A stretch of 64,000 nt of DNA, from the NCBI RefSeq assembly GCF_000189635.1, contig NW_002476228.1:1-64000 (forward strand). The letters are read 5' to 3'. This stretch comes from Tetrahymena thermophila SB210 (lineage: Eukaryota > Ciliophora > Oligohymenophorea > Hymenostomatida > Tetrahymenidae). Below the pieces are notes generated by a model. It did no database searches and was not told where the DNA came from. It saw only the letters and a program-made list of their open reading frames with translations. The translations under genes and the position numbers were made by a program. The number at the start of each line of letters is the position of its first letter. Within the stretch, counting starts at the first letter, position 1. This document shows, in pieces, positions 11,361-23,271 of this stretch.

Positions 11361-13380
11361 TCACCCCTTAATAACTATTTTATATTCAATTTAAATAAAT
11401 GTTTTTGAAGTTAATGAAATTTATTACTTATTTTTATATCTATGAGAGTAATTTATTTTGACTGGAGTGACATAATCATCATAAACAAAACACCTCTCTT
11501 ACTACTTTTTAATATCTCCTATTACTGATTTATCAATTTAACCTGTCTATTTAAATTATTATACAACTTTTTCTTATAATTAATCGTATTTTTAGTTTTC
11601 GTTTTAATAAGGATTTTTTTTCACAGAAGGTACAAGCTAATTATTAACACTTTCTAATCCTGAATGGAAAAATTCACAACTCTTCATTTTTCTTATCATT
11701 TTAAATTAAATTTTTTCAATAAATTTTATAAACTATTTAAAATAGTTTGAATATATTTCAAATAAAAATATTGTATTTAATCGAATTTTATTATATATGA
11801 TGCTATTTTACCTTAACCTATTTTTTTCTACTTCCTATTATTTTTATTTATTAATTCTGACATAATCTTCTTAAGAAGTATGCCAAGTAATTATATTTCC
11901 ATTGTCTCTTGCATTTTCACAAAACTATCCATTTCCTAAAGTTCTTAATTTTACTATACCATTGCTACTAAATATAGCTTTATTCTCATCATCTTAAGTG
12001 TTTTTGATCTTTGGCTTGATATCTTATTTTAAAGATTATTATAAATATATTTTAAATTATTATATAAATACTATCTGCTTCATTAAAAGGCTTAAAAAGT
12101 GATGAAGTGTTCTCTACAAATTATTTAGGATTCTTTGCTGGTGAATATTTAATGCTAGATAAGTCTTATTATCTAGACAAATTAATATTTTTAATTTGAC
12201 TGAATTTAAAACTCAAAAAATTACTAAAACTAATGCAATATTTTATTCTTAATATAAGTTGATTCTATATTTTATTCAGCTCTTACTTTAGAATCTTTAA
12301 TCTATTTATATTTATCAAATTAAATAAAACTTACATTTTTTAAAAAATAAATAAACACTTACTTCTTTTAAGTCTAATTCATATCTTTACAAATCTTTCA
12401 ATAGTTCTTCTTTATTTTATAGTCCCTTAGAGAATTAATCTACTTTATTTAAAGCATCAAACCTTACAGGAGACTAATATTTCTTTAGATATTCTTTATA
12501 ATCATCTATTTTTTTCTGCTCGTAATCATCTACTCTTAATTCACCTTTCTGCTTTTCCTAAGATCTTCTATATTACCAAAGATTTTAAGAATGTTATACC
12601 TTGTATTATAAAATTTTTATTTAAAATTAAATAAATAAATAATTAAGCATTTAAATTTTTAAAGTACCTGTGCTTCATTTTACTTTTAGAAATATTCTTA
12701 ATTGGTTGTAATAGGCTAGTTAGATTTAGTATAATCTTTTTCACAGATCTATATTCAAGAATTATAAAACATTTTTAAATTGCTAAAATGAAAATCTTTG
12801 ATTACTTTAATTAGTGATTTATAATTAAACTCATTGTTTCTTATCATTCTATCAAGATCATCATCATTCAATTTAATATATAATTTATGCTTCAATTCAT
12901 TTTTTAGTTAGACTTCATCTATTTCCTTTGTGTTATACTTTTCATAAACGTTTCTCAACTCTTCTTATATTGCTTAATTGTGAACCTATTTTAAAGAGAA
13001 GTTAATTTCTTTTAACCAGCATATCTAAATAATGCTAATTACTCTTTTGGATTTTAATGGTTTATATGGCTTAGATTTTACTGATTAGGTAACTATAATT
13101 TATTACATATTTGACTATTTATTAAAACCAAAATATAATAAATTTTGTTTTTAATACCTGAGCTCTGAACACTCTTTACATCACTTACACTTCTATCATA
13201 CAAAAAGCTAGATGAAAATTTTGATTAATTTGAACATTTTGATGTAGAAGACTTAGTATCCCATTTTACGGATTTACTTGGAAGCTTTATAGAGAATAAA
13301 GAAATATACTAAATAAGTATTGGTGATTATTTTAATATAAGGTTTTTACTTGATTTACTAGACTACTATGATACATATTT
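11361..13380 (-). CDS. Hypothetical multi-exon charged protein (5' end uncertain)
   Basis: Minus-strand gene recognised by exons that join in frame. Reading from the top: a Ser-rich N-terminal part (KLPSKSVKWDTKSSTS), then KSKPYKPLKSKRVIS, a helical charged stretch (EELRNVYEKYNTKEIDE), LNDDDLDRMIRNNEF, then KGELRVDDYEQKKIDDY and LLKDLQRYELDLKE, SSIKYSPAKNPKQF, GIVKLRTLGNGQF, and a final exon with RCFVYDDYVTPVKI ending at TGA (11361-11363). At least seven GT-AG introns are needed, one of only about 42 bases. I recognise no domain. Its neighbour is the RPGRIP1L-like gene in the same orientation. The start codon was not found; coding-like sequence continues without a stop above 13380, next to a possible splice acceptor at 13381. 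Confidence 0.6.
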
Positions 13381-13714
13381 CTAATTTAAAAATTGTAATT
13401 ATCCTGCTTTTTTAAATGATTATGAGTAATAGATATTATTTTTTAATTAAAGAATACAAAATTCTTGTACTGATTAATAATTTAAGACAGTTATTCTAAT
13501 AAAAACCAATAAAAAATTAATTGCTATAATTATGAATAATAAAATTTTATTTAAAGATCTATTTATCTATGAGAAAGAAAGAAATAATTAATTTTTCAGT
13601 AAAAATATTTAATTGTAAAGAAAATAATAAATGAATGTTAATTAATATCTAAACCTAAAACAATATTATACATACAAATAATGAATGAAATAATTTATTT
13701 AAAACATAATTTAA
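13381..13714. other. Spacer or unresolved 5' region
   Basis: Lies between the 5' side of the charged-protein gene and the 3' end of the RPGRIP1L-like gene, both on the minus strand. Frames on both strands are open here, so it may hold a first exon of the gene below. Confidence 0.4.
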
Positions 13715-16700
13715 TCATTATTTAAATTTAATAGATTTTTAGAATCTAGATTGAGTAGTTCTATTAAATTCATCATCATCACCTCCAAGTCTTATAGCAC
13801 TCCTTTATGGATTTAATTTAATAACTTTATTAATTTTCTAAAACAATAATAAATTACTTTTAAGGAGATATGTTACTCTAGTGTTATGAACTTCTTAATT
13901 ACCTTTAATTAAAAGAAATAAAATATTTATAAAATTTTTGCTTTATATTAATTAGAAATTAGCTAGTTACTTAAGAGATTTTCTTATATTTATTGCATTT
14001 TTAAGATGCTCAACAAATTCTTTTAATGAAATTTATCCGTCTTTATCTTTGTCAAACGTCTAGAAAACAACATCCATATCTCTTCTTGTTAACTAAATTC
14101 CAAATTTATTTTTGAAGAAAGTGCTTAGCTCCTATCTTCCCAATGAATTATTTTTATCTTTATCAATCTGGTGGTGTAAATCGAATATCTTAAGCTTTTT
14201 ATCAATCATGTATTTGAATATTTTTTCTTCTATATCGTGAATAATTTGATCATCCGAAACAACGGTACTCTAATTATAGCTTCCAAATTTGTCATCTACG
14301 TTTGCTCTTTCAAGTTTTGGGTATTTCTCATAGTATAAAATTCTGCTTGCGTTAGACTCCTTTTGTACATACTTCATAAACTCAATAAGGTCTAATGTAT
14401 TGTTATTATTGACATCAAATGTTTTTAAGAATTTTCTAATCTCATCTGGTGTTGCTCTTAAACCATATCTTAATAACCATTACTACATTTCATTTGCATC
14501 AATTTCATCATTGTTATCTGAATCTATTTCAGAGAAAACATCAATAGCACTTCTTGTTCTCATTTCATTGATTATAATATCAGATACCATTTCTCTGATT
14601 GCTTCTATTCTAGATTAATCAAGGAGGGTTTCTGTATTCTTTTACAAGAATTCTTTAAGAGATTAATTGCTATTATCATACATTTAAATATTATTTTTGA
14701 TAAACTACTCTTTCTGCATCTATTGTAAATTAAACAATTAGGCTTATTATTAATCTTCTTCATCCTTTCTGTTTACGTTCTTTTAAAGCAGATTAATTTC
14801 CTCTAAATACTAAATTCTCTGTTTATCTTCTATTAAATAGGGTCTCAATAAAGCCTCAAATGCATCTCTATTGAAAGGTTATCTCTATTTTTCATAGAAA
14901 TAGATAACTTCATCCCTAGTTTTTTTTTTAATTGATAAAAATTAATTTATAAAAAAATAAAATTACCTAGAAAATTCAGTCATATTTAAAGTACCCAAGC
15001 AACTGCTAACAAATTCATTTTAATCTATAATTGAATCATTGTTACGATCAAAAATCATGAAACCATTACTTGTATTTAAATGTCTTTATTTTAATGCCTT
15101 TGCTAATTTTAGCACAAATTCTTTTTCCCACTGTTTAGCCATAAGATTTTCACCAATACGAGACTAAATTTCTAAATTATCTTAGTATTCATACCAGAAT
15201 ATTTTTGCATAAATTGTTCCTCTCTTCTCTTTCTTTTCGTCTTTGATAGGAATAACTGCATCAACAATTTGGTTTTTATTCAAACCATCTAGTTACACAG
15301 TAGCAACACCTAATTTTAAATTTTAAACATATATATATAAATCCCTATCAATTTTAATTTATATTTACCTAAACAATCATTGTTATCTTGTTATTCATTT
15401 GAAAAAGGCTATAGATCATCGAATACGTAGAACTAAAGTGGTATTTTAGAAATTTAATTTAAGAATTAAGAAACGTTTGTAATCTCGATTTTCTAATGGT
15501 GATCGTATATAGGTTATGAGCCTTATATAGACCTAGTATAGTAATCCTTGCCTTAGATGCTGTAATAAACAAATGTAGTAGATTTAGGGTCAAATCCTTG
15601 ACCTTTTTCTATGGCAATAACTAATATTCTCTTTGTAGTATTGTCCTAATATCCTTCAAGCTCATCAAAAGGTTTGTTTTATTCATAAGCTATTTTTTAC
15701 TTGTGCTCAAGTTCCTAGATTTAAAAATAAAAAAAAATAATTACTTTTAATTAAAAACAATTTATGTTACTTCTAACTTTTCTAGTTCATTGTTTTTACT
15801 TTCTATATAAAAGCGAATTTGGTTTGAAATTGGTCTTCTAACTCTTGCTTTAATACTAATTTCACCAGTAACAATACCATGGTGTGTTAAAGAAATGCTT
15901 TGATTGAGCACTGCTGAAATTTTGTCTTTCTTATTGTTCTTAAATAAGAAATCTAAATTAACATCAGCTTATCCAATTAATATAGCATCCTAGTGGTAAA
16001 CTGAATATACTTCTATTCTAATAGAACCAGTTTCTAAATAATGTAAAAATGCTCCTTTAGTATTCACTTTGTAAGAACATTAGAAGTTGAAGTAGCAGCT
16101 TTTACCTGATTTTAATTAAAATTAAATTATTTTAGTAATTCCTACTTATTTTTACCTTCGCAAACAGGAGTTGTCTAAGTTTCATGATCATAGAAATCAA
16201 TAGTAGAAAACACTAAAATATTATCATCTTCTGATATCCTTCCTTGTGTAGCTTTAGAAAGATTTTATCCATATATAGAGCATGTGCCTACCCACATATC
16301 GAAGAAATTTTAACCTTTACCTAAATAAAAAAATAAAAACATTAAATAAAATGCGCTTTCCTTAAAGAATAAATTACTTTCATCTATTTATGTATCTTCA
16401 TCATCTGAAAACTCAGATACATTATCAGTATAATCCACGTTACCCTTTCTATGTAATTGAACATTTTAAAGATCTAACTCTTATTTCTACTCTCCTTATA
16501 AGAATCCTTTTTTAAAATTGATCTTTAATTTAAATACTGAAAATTAAATAATAATTAATCAAATTAATTACCTTTCATATCGGTTATTTCTGCAAGCTCT
16601 TAAGCCTTTTCCAGTAAAGCCTTATATTTAAGTTCCTAAGCTTCTTTTTCTACCAAGTAAATCTTTTCACGTTGTTAAGCAGTTTCAATTTAAATACGAA

Positions 16701-18676
16701 GCATAGCTTAAACCTTTTCTAAATGCACAGCTATTTCACCTTTTTCTATTTTTAGCTATTCTATTTCTTTGTTTAAACTTCTAATTTATTCTGTTTTATT
16801 CAATTCTTCTTCCTCATCTTCTTCTTCATCGCCATACTCATTTTTATCTCTCAACTCCCTTTCAAGATCTTTTGGTGTTTTTAGTTTGCTTTTATATGAA
16901 TTCATCGTCAAAGTTCCTAAAGTCTTTTTAATTTTTTAATAATAACAAATTTCTTACTAGCATATTAAAAAAATATATATATCTAACCTTAAGATAAGTT
17001 GGATGATCAAGCTGTTACAGTTGTTAAAGAGGACCAAATTTGCTTGCCTAAGTAGTCAAATCTATTTTTAATGATTCATTTTCTTCTTTGAGATCTTCTA
17101 AATATTTTTTTGTATTATTTAACTCATCTTTCAATAGCTGAATCTCTCTCTTTTAATTGTCAACATTCCTAGTCAGTTACTCATTAACTGTATTTAATCT
17201 GACACTTTCTTCTTCCAATTCATGCATTCTTGCATATTTTTGAGCTTTTTCACCATGATCTTTAAAAAATGGTGAAGAAAGCAGCTCTTTAAGTCTAAGC
17301 TCTGTGTTATCTCTCTACTTTTTTAAATCAATAATCTACTTTTAATATTCGTCTGCACTTTCTGCACAAAGTTGCAAAGATCTATTTTCTTTTCCTAAGC
17401 TAACAATCTTATCGTTTGCTTATTTTAATTCTATTAATAATTGAGCGTTCTCTTATTTACAGGCCTTTAATTACTACTTTAAAGCTGACATATTCGAAAC
17501 CAATTCGTCGTTTTTAGCTGCCATTCCTTACATTTTTGCATTTATTTCTCTTTACCCATTAAAATAAGCAGTGCTTTTTTCTGGATTAGCCATAGATGCT
17601 TGAAATTGAGATTAAGCTAATACTGATTTATGAAGGTTTTAATAAGTCTTCATTCTATCTTCACTTTCTTAAAGCTATTTTTTCAGCATATCAACAAGTT
17701 TAAGCAAGTCAGATACCTTTAAAAATATTAAAACTCTCATCTACATTAAAATAATAATTAAATTTTGTTACTTTTTTCCTATCTCTAGTTGCAACAGTTT
17801 CATTACCAATAGACTTCTATAATTTTTTATCTTTGTTTTTTGAAGCAACAACCTATATTCAATGAACAAAATAAATATTTTTAAGCTGAAAAATGTAATA
17901 AAATATTTGTAATTATAGTATTTATAATAATTTAAATTACAGATTTAGCCAATTATATTGCTTATAATTCTTTTTTAAGTTCGCTATTTTCCCTTTGCAT
18001 TGTAAAATAAGCGTCTTAATAATTAACATTAGAGTCAGAAACTTTTTTATTCTTCATTTCAATATCTATGCTCTTTAATTTTGATTAAATCTCATCTACT
18101 TTTTTTGCTATTGTGGCTTGCTTATCAATCAACTTTTTACTCTAATCTTTTTACCCTAAAAATATATCTTCTTTTCTAGTTTAATTAGATCTATAAAACT
18201 CATAAGCTCTTTTATTTGAATTCTTCGCTCTCTCAGCATCTTTTTAACTTTATGATTTGTCAAATCTACTATTGCTATGCGCGTTCCTATTTGCCTTTTT
18301 TGAAATATTTTATTTGCTTTGCTTATTTTCATCTTCTGAATCTGATAGATCCTCCTTAATGTTATAGAGATCTTTTTTAGTTTCCTATTAACTCTTTTCT
18401 TCGTTTCTTATTGAGATTCTTTCATTACTTTCCACTATTAAAATTATTATAAACATCAAACCTCATCCATCAATCAATTAATTAAATATATTTACATTTC
18501 TAAAAGGACTTGTCTTTGTCTCCTTATTATGTTAGAGTAGCTTTTCTGATTTCTATATTGATTTAATGCATGAATTTAAAATTTAAAATATATAAGCTAA
18601 TTAGGTTACTATTCTCTTAGATCATATTTGATAGCTAACTTAGCTAATTATCATTTATTGAAACATCTGAACTCAT
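13715..18676 (-). CDS. RPGRIP1L: RPGRIP1/RPGRIP1L-like ciliary transition-zone protein with EF-hands
   Basis: Scaffold of the ciliary transition zone (Y-links, NPHP module) by homology. From the start (MSSDVSINDNQ, ATG at 18676): a charged Ser-rich region, long coiled coils (about 18430-16860; for example LEEESVRLNTVNEQLTRNV), a first C2 domain with GKGQNFFDMWVG and FYDHETQTTPVCEG, which closely matches the animal FYDFELQTTPV signature (about 16330-15740), a second C2-like domain (about 15650-15270), then EF-hand loops: DRNNDSIIDQNE, DSDNNDEIDANE, DVNNNNTLDLIE, DKDKNNSLGRQE and DKDKDGQISLKE (about 15090-14000). The last exon ends ...SIKFKQ at TGA. At least eight introns, including 18553-18609, 18435-18495, 17853-17940, 17717-17771 and 16924-16987. 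Animal members lack EF-hands; here they replace the usual C-terminal region. Confidence 0.85.
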
Positions 18677-19071
18677 TTATAAAAATCAAATTATGAAGAT
18701 ATTCTTAATTAATATATTTTTTTTGAATTTTATAAAGTAATAAAATCAGAATTTAATTAATTAATCGTATTTAAATATTGAATTTCAATAGATATATTTT
18801 TGATTGATAAATATTTATTAAAGTTGTTTTCCAGTCAAATTTTATATTTAAATTAATATTATTGATTGATAAAGAATACTAACTAAATAAACTTTTTATT
18901 AATAATTGAAACTATTTCATATATTTGATAGATAGATAGATAGATAGATATAAATAAATATACAATAAAATTATAAAATTGAATAAATGAAAATAATTAA
19001 ATCTATTTTAAATATGCTTATTAATAAAATTTTATAAATAAATTATTTATTATTAGATTGTTGAAATAATT
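18677..19071. other. Intergenic spacer with GATA repeat
   Basis: Promoter side of the RPGRIP1L-like gene and 3' flank of the transporter gene. Holds a perfect GATA run at about 18927-18950; nothing else seen. Confidence 0.6.
18927..18950. repeat. GATA tetranucleotide run
   Basis: Six tandem GATA units in spacer DNA. A similar run recurs at about 43172-43187. Confidence 0.85.
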
Positions 19072-20778
19072 TCATTATTATTCAACTTCATTTTGTTGTT
19101 AATTCTCTTCTTTAACTTTTGGTTTTTCGAGTTTACCAAAGTTAGCTTTTTTATCAACAAGGAATATGACAAATGCTATTATACTAGTAGTAAATCCAAA
19201 AATACTCAATATTATTTATGAATACCAATATGTACCTAATTGACTCCTCATATACCCAAATATAGCAGTTAAAGCTGCAAGCCCTCCAAATTTACCAGTC
19301 ATTACCAATCCATATGCACTAGCAGCAATTTCTTTTTTGACAATATAGGAAACTTAGCTCCAATATGAACTCATAAAAGTAGAAAAGCTTAAACTCATCA
19401 TTATAATTGGAATGTAAGGATTAAGGTTGAAAACCTGAATTTATTTAAATATTTATATATAGATTTGTATTCTAAAAATTAAAAATTCATTATTACCATT
19501 AAATTTGCTGAGCCTGATAGAAGTCCAGCAACTATAGAAGCCTTGCTTCTGTGCCCAAACTTATCTAACATATATCCTATCGTTGGACCTAATGGTAAAA
19601 CTAAATACCAAAGCATAGAAGCTGCTAATGAACTCTTTTAATTACTGTCACTGTCTCCATTATATTAATTTTCACTAAAAATGGTTGTTGAATTACCAAA
19701 AAATGGGAGTATACTCCAAAGACTAAGAACAGTATATGAAAGTACTAGCCAATAAAGCGTAGGTAACTATTTTATATTTATAAAAAGCTAAGTTAAAGAT
19801 GTATCTTTCTTTGTTTGCTAGCTCTCAATTTCTTTAAAATCTCCTTACTAATTTTTTTTTATGTCTTATTCAATATAATAATCTAAAAGTGCAAGTAATA
19901 TAGAACTAATAAAAGAAAATGAGCAAGTGATAATTGCAATCCAAATAGCAACACTACCACTAGCATAATCTATTATAGTTGGAGTAATTGAAACATTCAA
20001 ACTATCAAAAAAGTTAGCCAGACCCAATAAAACAGACATAATTACTGATAAATATCCACCAAAAAAATAAAAACTTATAAAATAGCTTAATAATGAAAAT
20101 ATAGATCCTATTTAATCAGATAAAAAAGTAAATTTAATAAAAATTTTAATAAAAAATAAAAGTTACCTAAACAAATACCAATTGTTGCTCTACCTGCAAT
20201 CATTAATCCAAATATAATCTATTAATATCCTATGTAAAAAATAAAAGACCCAATAAGAGCACAAGAAGTTAAAAATACTAGAACCTTTCTGCTTCCAATT
20301 TTATCAGCAACAAAACCTAATATTAATAATATTTTTAATTAAATTCTAAATATAGATGAATAATAATTATTTATAATATATCAAGAAAGCTAAATATTAT
20401 TAAATACCAGAAAAAAAAGGAAGTACTATATTTGGCCAAGAAAAACAACCATATAAAATATTGTAGTAAACTTCAAATTAATCATCGTCTATATTTAGCT
20501 TTTCTTTAAAGCGATCTCTAACATTATCGTGGATAGCTATTAATATATAATGTTTTTAAATTATGTCTTTACATTTATTATCAAATTAAATTAATAATTT
20601 TTATGTAATATTTACGAACTGGTTGATCAAAACAATAATAAACCCCAACAATGGTTGCTCCACTTAAAAAAGCTATAAACATCTTTAATCTGTGAGTACT
20701 TTTCTATGTTTAAGATTTTTAATTTTTATTTTTATCTAAGAGCTATGCGTCATCCGAATAGTTAGATTATTCTTCCAT
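19072..20778 (-). CDS. Major facilitator transporter, MFSD1-like
   Basis: Multi-pass transporter of the MFSD1 branch of the major facilitator superfamily; animal MFSD1 exports dipeptides from lysosomes. The 471-aa model starts MEEQSNYSDDAQLLDKNKN, a cytosolic tail with acidic and Leu-Leu residues that could act as a lysosomal sorting signal (inference). About twelve hydrophobic segments follow. Family landmarks are YNILYGCFSWPNIVLPFFSG in the first helices, GFVADKIGSRKVLVF in the helix 2-3 loop, GRATIGICLG, and a second-half copy GYMLDKFGHRSK. The C-terminal tail is charged. Four introns (20537-20615, 20317-20407, 20108-20166, 19435-19496) give exactly 472 codons. Substrate cannot be told from sequence. 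Confidence 0.88.
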
Positions 20779-21632
20779 TTTTTATGATTAGTTTTTAGTT
20801 TTTTGTAAATAAAGCTTTTTTTAATTTTAATATTAGAAAAGATTGGAATGACAATAAATATCAATTTATTTGCTTATTTCAAATTAATTTTTACTATATC
20901 TATTGGTTAATTATTATTTTTTTCCATTTCAAATTCGTTCAACCTTGATTAGTAAAATCTACTTTCATTTTATCCATTATTTTCCATGACTAATTAATTT
21001 TATCGTTAATAATTCTTTTTTGTGTAATCTTAATACAATTAAATATTTTTTTATTATTTAATATTTCTATTTATTAACTTTCTCAACTTTTAATAAAAGA
21101 AATTAATTATTGTTGAAATTTTAAACATAGCTTATTTCAAATTAATTTTTGCATTATTTATTGGTTTATTTTTTTTTTTTTCCATTTCAAATTCGCTTAT
21201 CCTTGATTAGTAAAATCTACTTTCATTTAGGCCATTATTTTCTATGGCTAATAAATTTAATCGTTAAGAATTCTTTTTTGAGTAATCTTAAAACAATTAA
21301 AAATTTTTTAACTTTTTAATATTTCTATATATAACTTTCTCTGAATTTATAATAAAAGAAATTAATTATTGTTGAAATTTTTTGATATAAGAAAGACTTC
21401 TAATATGATTAAAAAATTTTACCTAAAAAAAACAGAAATGAATCGAAAATTAAATTTATTTTAAATTTGAAAAAATAATAATAAATTTATATAATATAAT
21501 GTCTAATAAAAATTTTAATCTCAAATTCAATAAACTTTATTAATTTTTTTTTTTTTTGCTTTAAGCTAAGCACAATTGGATATAACTAATAGAAAGTTTT
21601 TATTATTAATAATTATTTCTCAAATTTTAGGA
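20779..21632. other. Divergent intergenic region
   Basis: Lies between the starts of the transporter gene (minus) and the ASH2-like gene (plus), so it should hold both promoters. Most of it is a two-copy direct repeat, listed separately. Confidence 0.6.
20872..21381. repeat. Two tandem ~258-bp direct repeats
   Basis: Copy 1 spans about 20872-21123 and copy 2 about 21130-21381, a period of 258 bases. They share long identical stretches (for example CCTTGATTAGTAAAATCTAC and AAAGAAATTAATTATTGTTG) with scattered substitutions and small indels. No long frame runs through both copies, so this is duplicated noncoding DNA in a shared promoter region. Confidence 0.85.
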
Positions 21633-22490
21633 ATGAAATTGTCAGAAACACTTAAAAGTAAATGGATAGAATAAACAAACTAGTTTGAGGCTCTAGGTCA
21701 AAGAGGCTGGTGCAGCATTTTTGCTGAACTTCCAGTATATGAAGGATTATATTATAGTGAAATAACAGTACTTGAGCCTAAATTGCCTCTCCCATTTGAA
21801 AATGTTGTTCCTCATGTTAGAATAGGAATAGGTACAAAGGAAAGTAATGTAGAATTACCCATTGGTGCAGAAGAAATATCTTACTGCTATAGGGATAGAG
21901 ATGGAAATAAACTTACGTAAGGAAAAGCAGAATAATATGGCGAAAAATATGGAGTAGGTGATGTAATTGGTATTTTAGTTTATCTTCAACCACCTAAACC
22001 CAAATTAAAGCTAAAAAAAGAAAACTAAGAAAAAGAAAATGAAATGTAGATAGAATATAATTTAAATTTTAATTCGCAATAAATGATTAGTAATTAATCA
22101 ATTTAGTCATATCAAAAAATATTTAATGCAAACTAAGGCTAGGTAGATTAGAATAATAATAACCGCTGTTCGATTAGCAATAATCTTTAAGAAGTTTTAA
22201 TGAACCAATAAAACTCTATTTTAATTTAAGATTAAGATTTAAACTAAGAAAGTTTTGTTTACTTTTTTAAAAACGGCGTGAACCAGGGAAAAGCTTTTAA
22301 AAACATTAAAGAAGGATTCTATTATGTAGGAGCATCTCTTTACATGAATGCCAGAGTTAAGTTTAATTTTGGACCTGATTTTGCTTATCAGGTTAATTTA
22401 GAAAACGAAGGAATATTATTAGATGAAGATATAGTATTAAATCCTTACGATCAGATATCAAAAATATAAATCCCATATAATGATATTTGA
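21633..22490 (+). CDS. ASH2-type SPRY domain protein (COMPASS subunit homolog)
   Basis: Homolog of the SPRY part of ASH2/ASH2L, a core subunit of Set1/MLL histone H3K4 methyltransferase complexes. Single exon, 285 aa. The SPRY core is split: residues about 22-125 carry GWCSIFAELPVYEGLYYSEI, HVRIGIGTKE, GAEEISYCYRDRDG and YGVGDVIGILVYL; residues about 212-260 carry FKNGVNQGKAFKNI and LYMNARVKFNFGPDF. Between them lies an insert of roughly 85 residues, Gln/Asn-rich, where animal ASH2L also carries a loop insertion. The N-terminal PHD/winged-helix part of ASH2L is absent from this frame; the TTTTAG just before the ATG could be a splice acceptor, so an upstream exon is not excluded. The tail ends with a short basic and acidic stretch. 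Confidence 0.85.
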
Positions 22491-23271
22491 ACCTAAAAAT
22501 TTATATAAATTAAATAAAATATTTTTCCTTTGCATTTGTTTATATTTTTTGAAAAGCTTACATATAGTTTATTTGAGTTTTTTAAGAGAAATAAAATATA
22601 TTTGTATTTTCTATAAAAATATTTAGAAATAAAACTAATTAAAAGAATATTGTAAAAATAAATATATTAAAAATGATAAATTTTGTATTCTAAAAAAATA
22701 ATTTTTAAATAATGCCTTTTTTAATATTAAAAAATTCAATTTATATTTTTGAAATTTAAATTTATTTTTTTATAATATAAATGAACCATCTTTTTCATTA
22801 TGTTAATCTTTAAAATTCACAAATTAATTGTGGGTTTTTAACAAATAAATTATTCTCATTTAGAAATTTTGCATCTGAAATTTGAAAATTCATTTTTTAA
22901 GATTCCAAAATTAAGTAAATTTCTATTTTTAAATGGTATTTATTTTTATATAATCTATAAGAGTTTTGTATTTCTTCTTTAAAATTTATGAAAAACTTAA
23001 ATATCCAAAAAAACTTATCTTTTAACACATGAGCGAATATTATTATAGTAGTCTTTAATGATTTTAAAAATAATTAGCTTAATTTTATTTATATTTTGCA
23101 TATTATGGATTTATCTTTAAATAATTCTAAAGGATATTTAATGTGTTCTATCCATATGCAACTTTTTAATATTTTAATATTAAATAAAAGATTAATTTAA
23201 ATTTTTTTAAGGTTCTTTTTGATAGACTTTTAAGTATTATCAAAACTTTATAATAGAAATAGAATTAGTTC
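22491..23271. other. Intergenic spacer
   Basis: About 780 bases of AT-rich DNA. No gene or repeat recognised. Confidence 0.5.

Noticed and set aside
13174..13684. Plus-strand open frame of about 170 codons (KKLDENFDQFEHFDVEDL... to TGA)
   Set aside because: It has no start codon after the preceding TGA, and the lower part overlaps minus-strand exons that splice in phase with the rest of a gene. With TGA as the only stop, open frames of this length arise by chance in AT-rich DNA.
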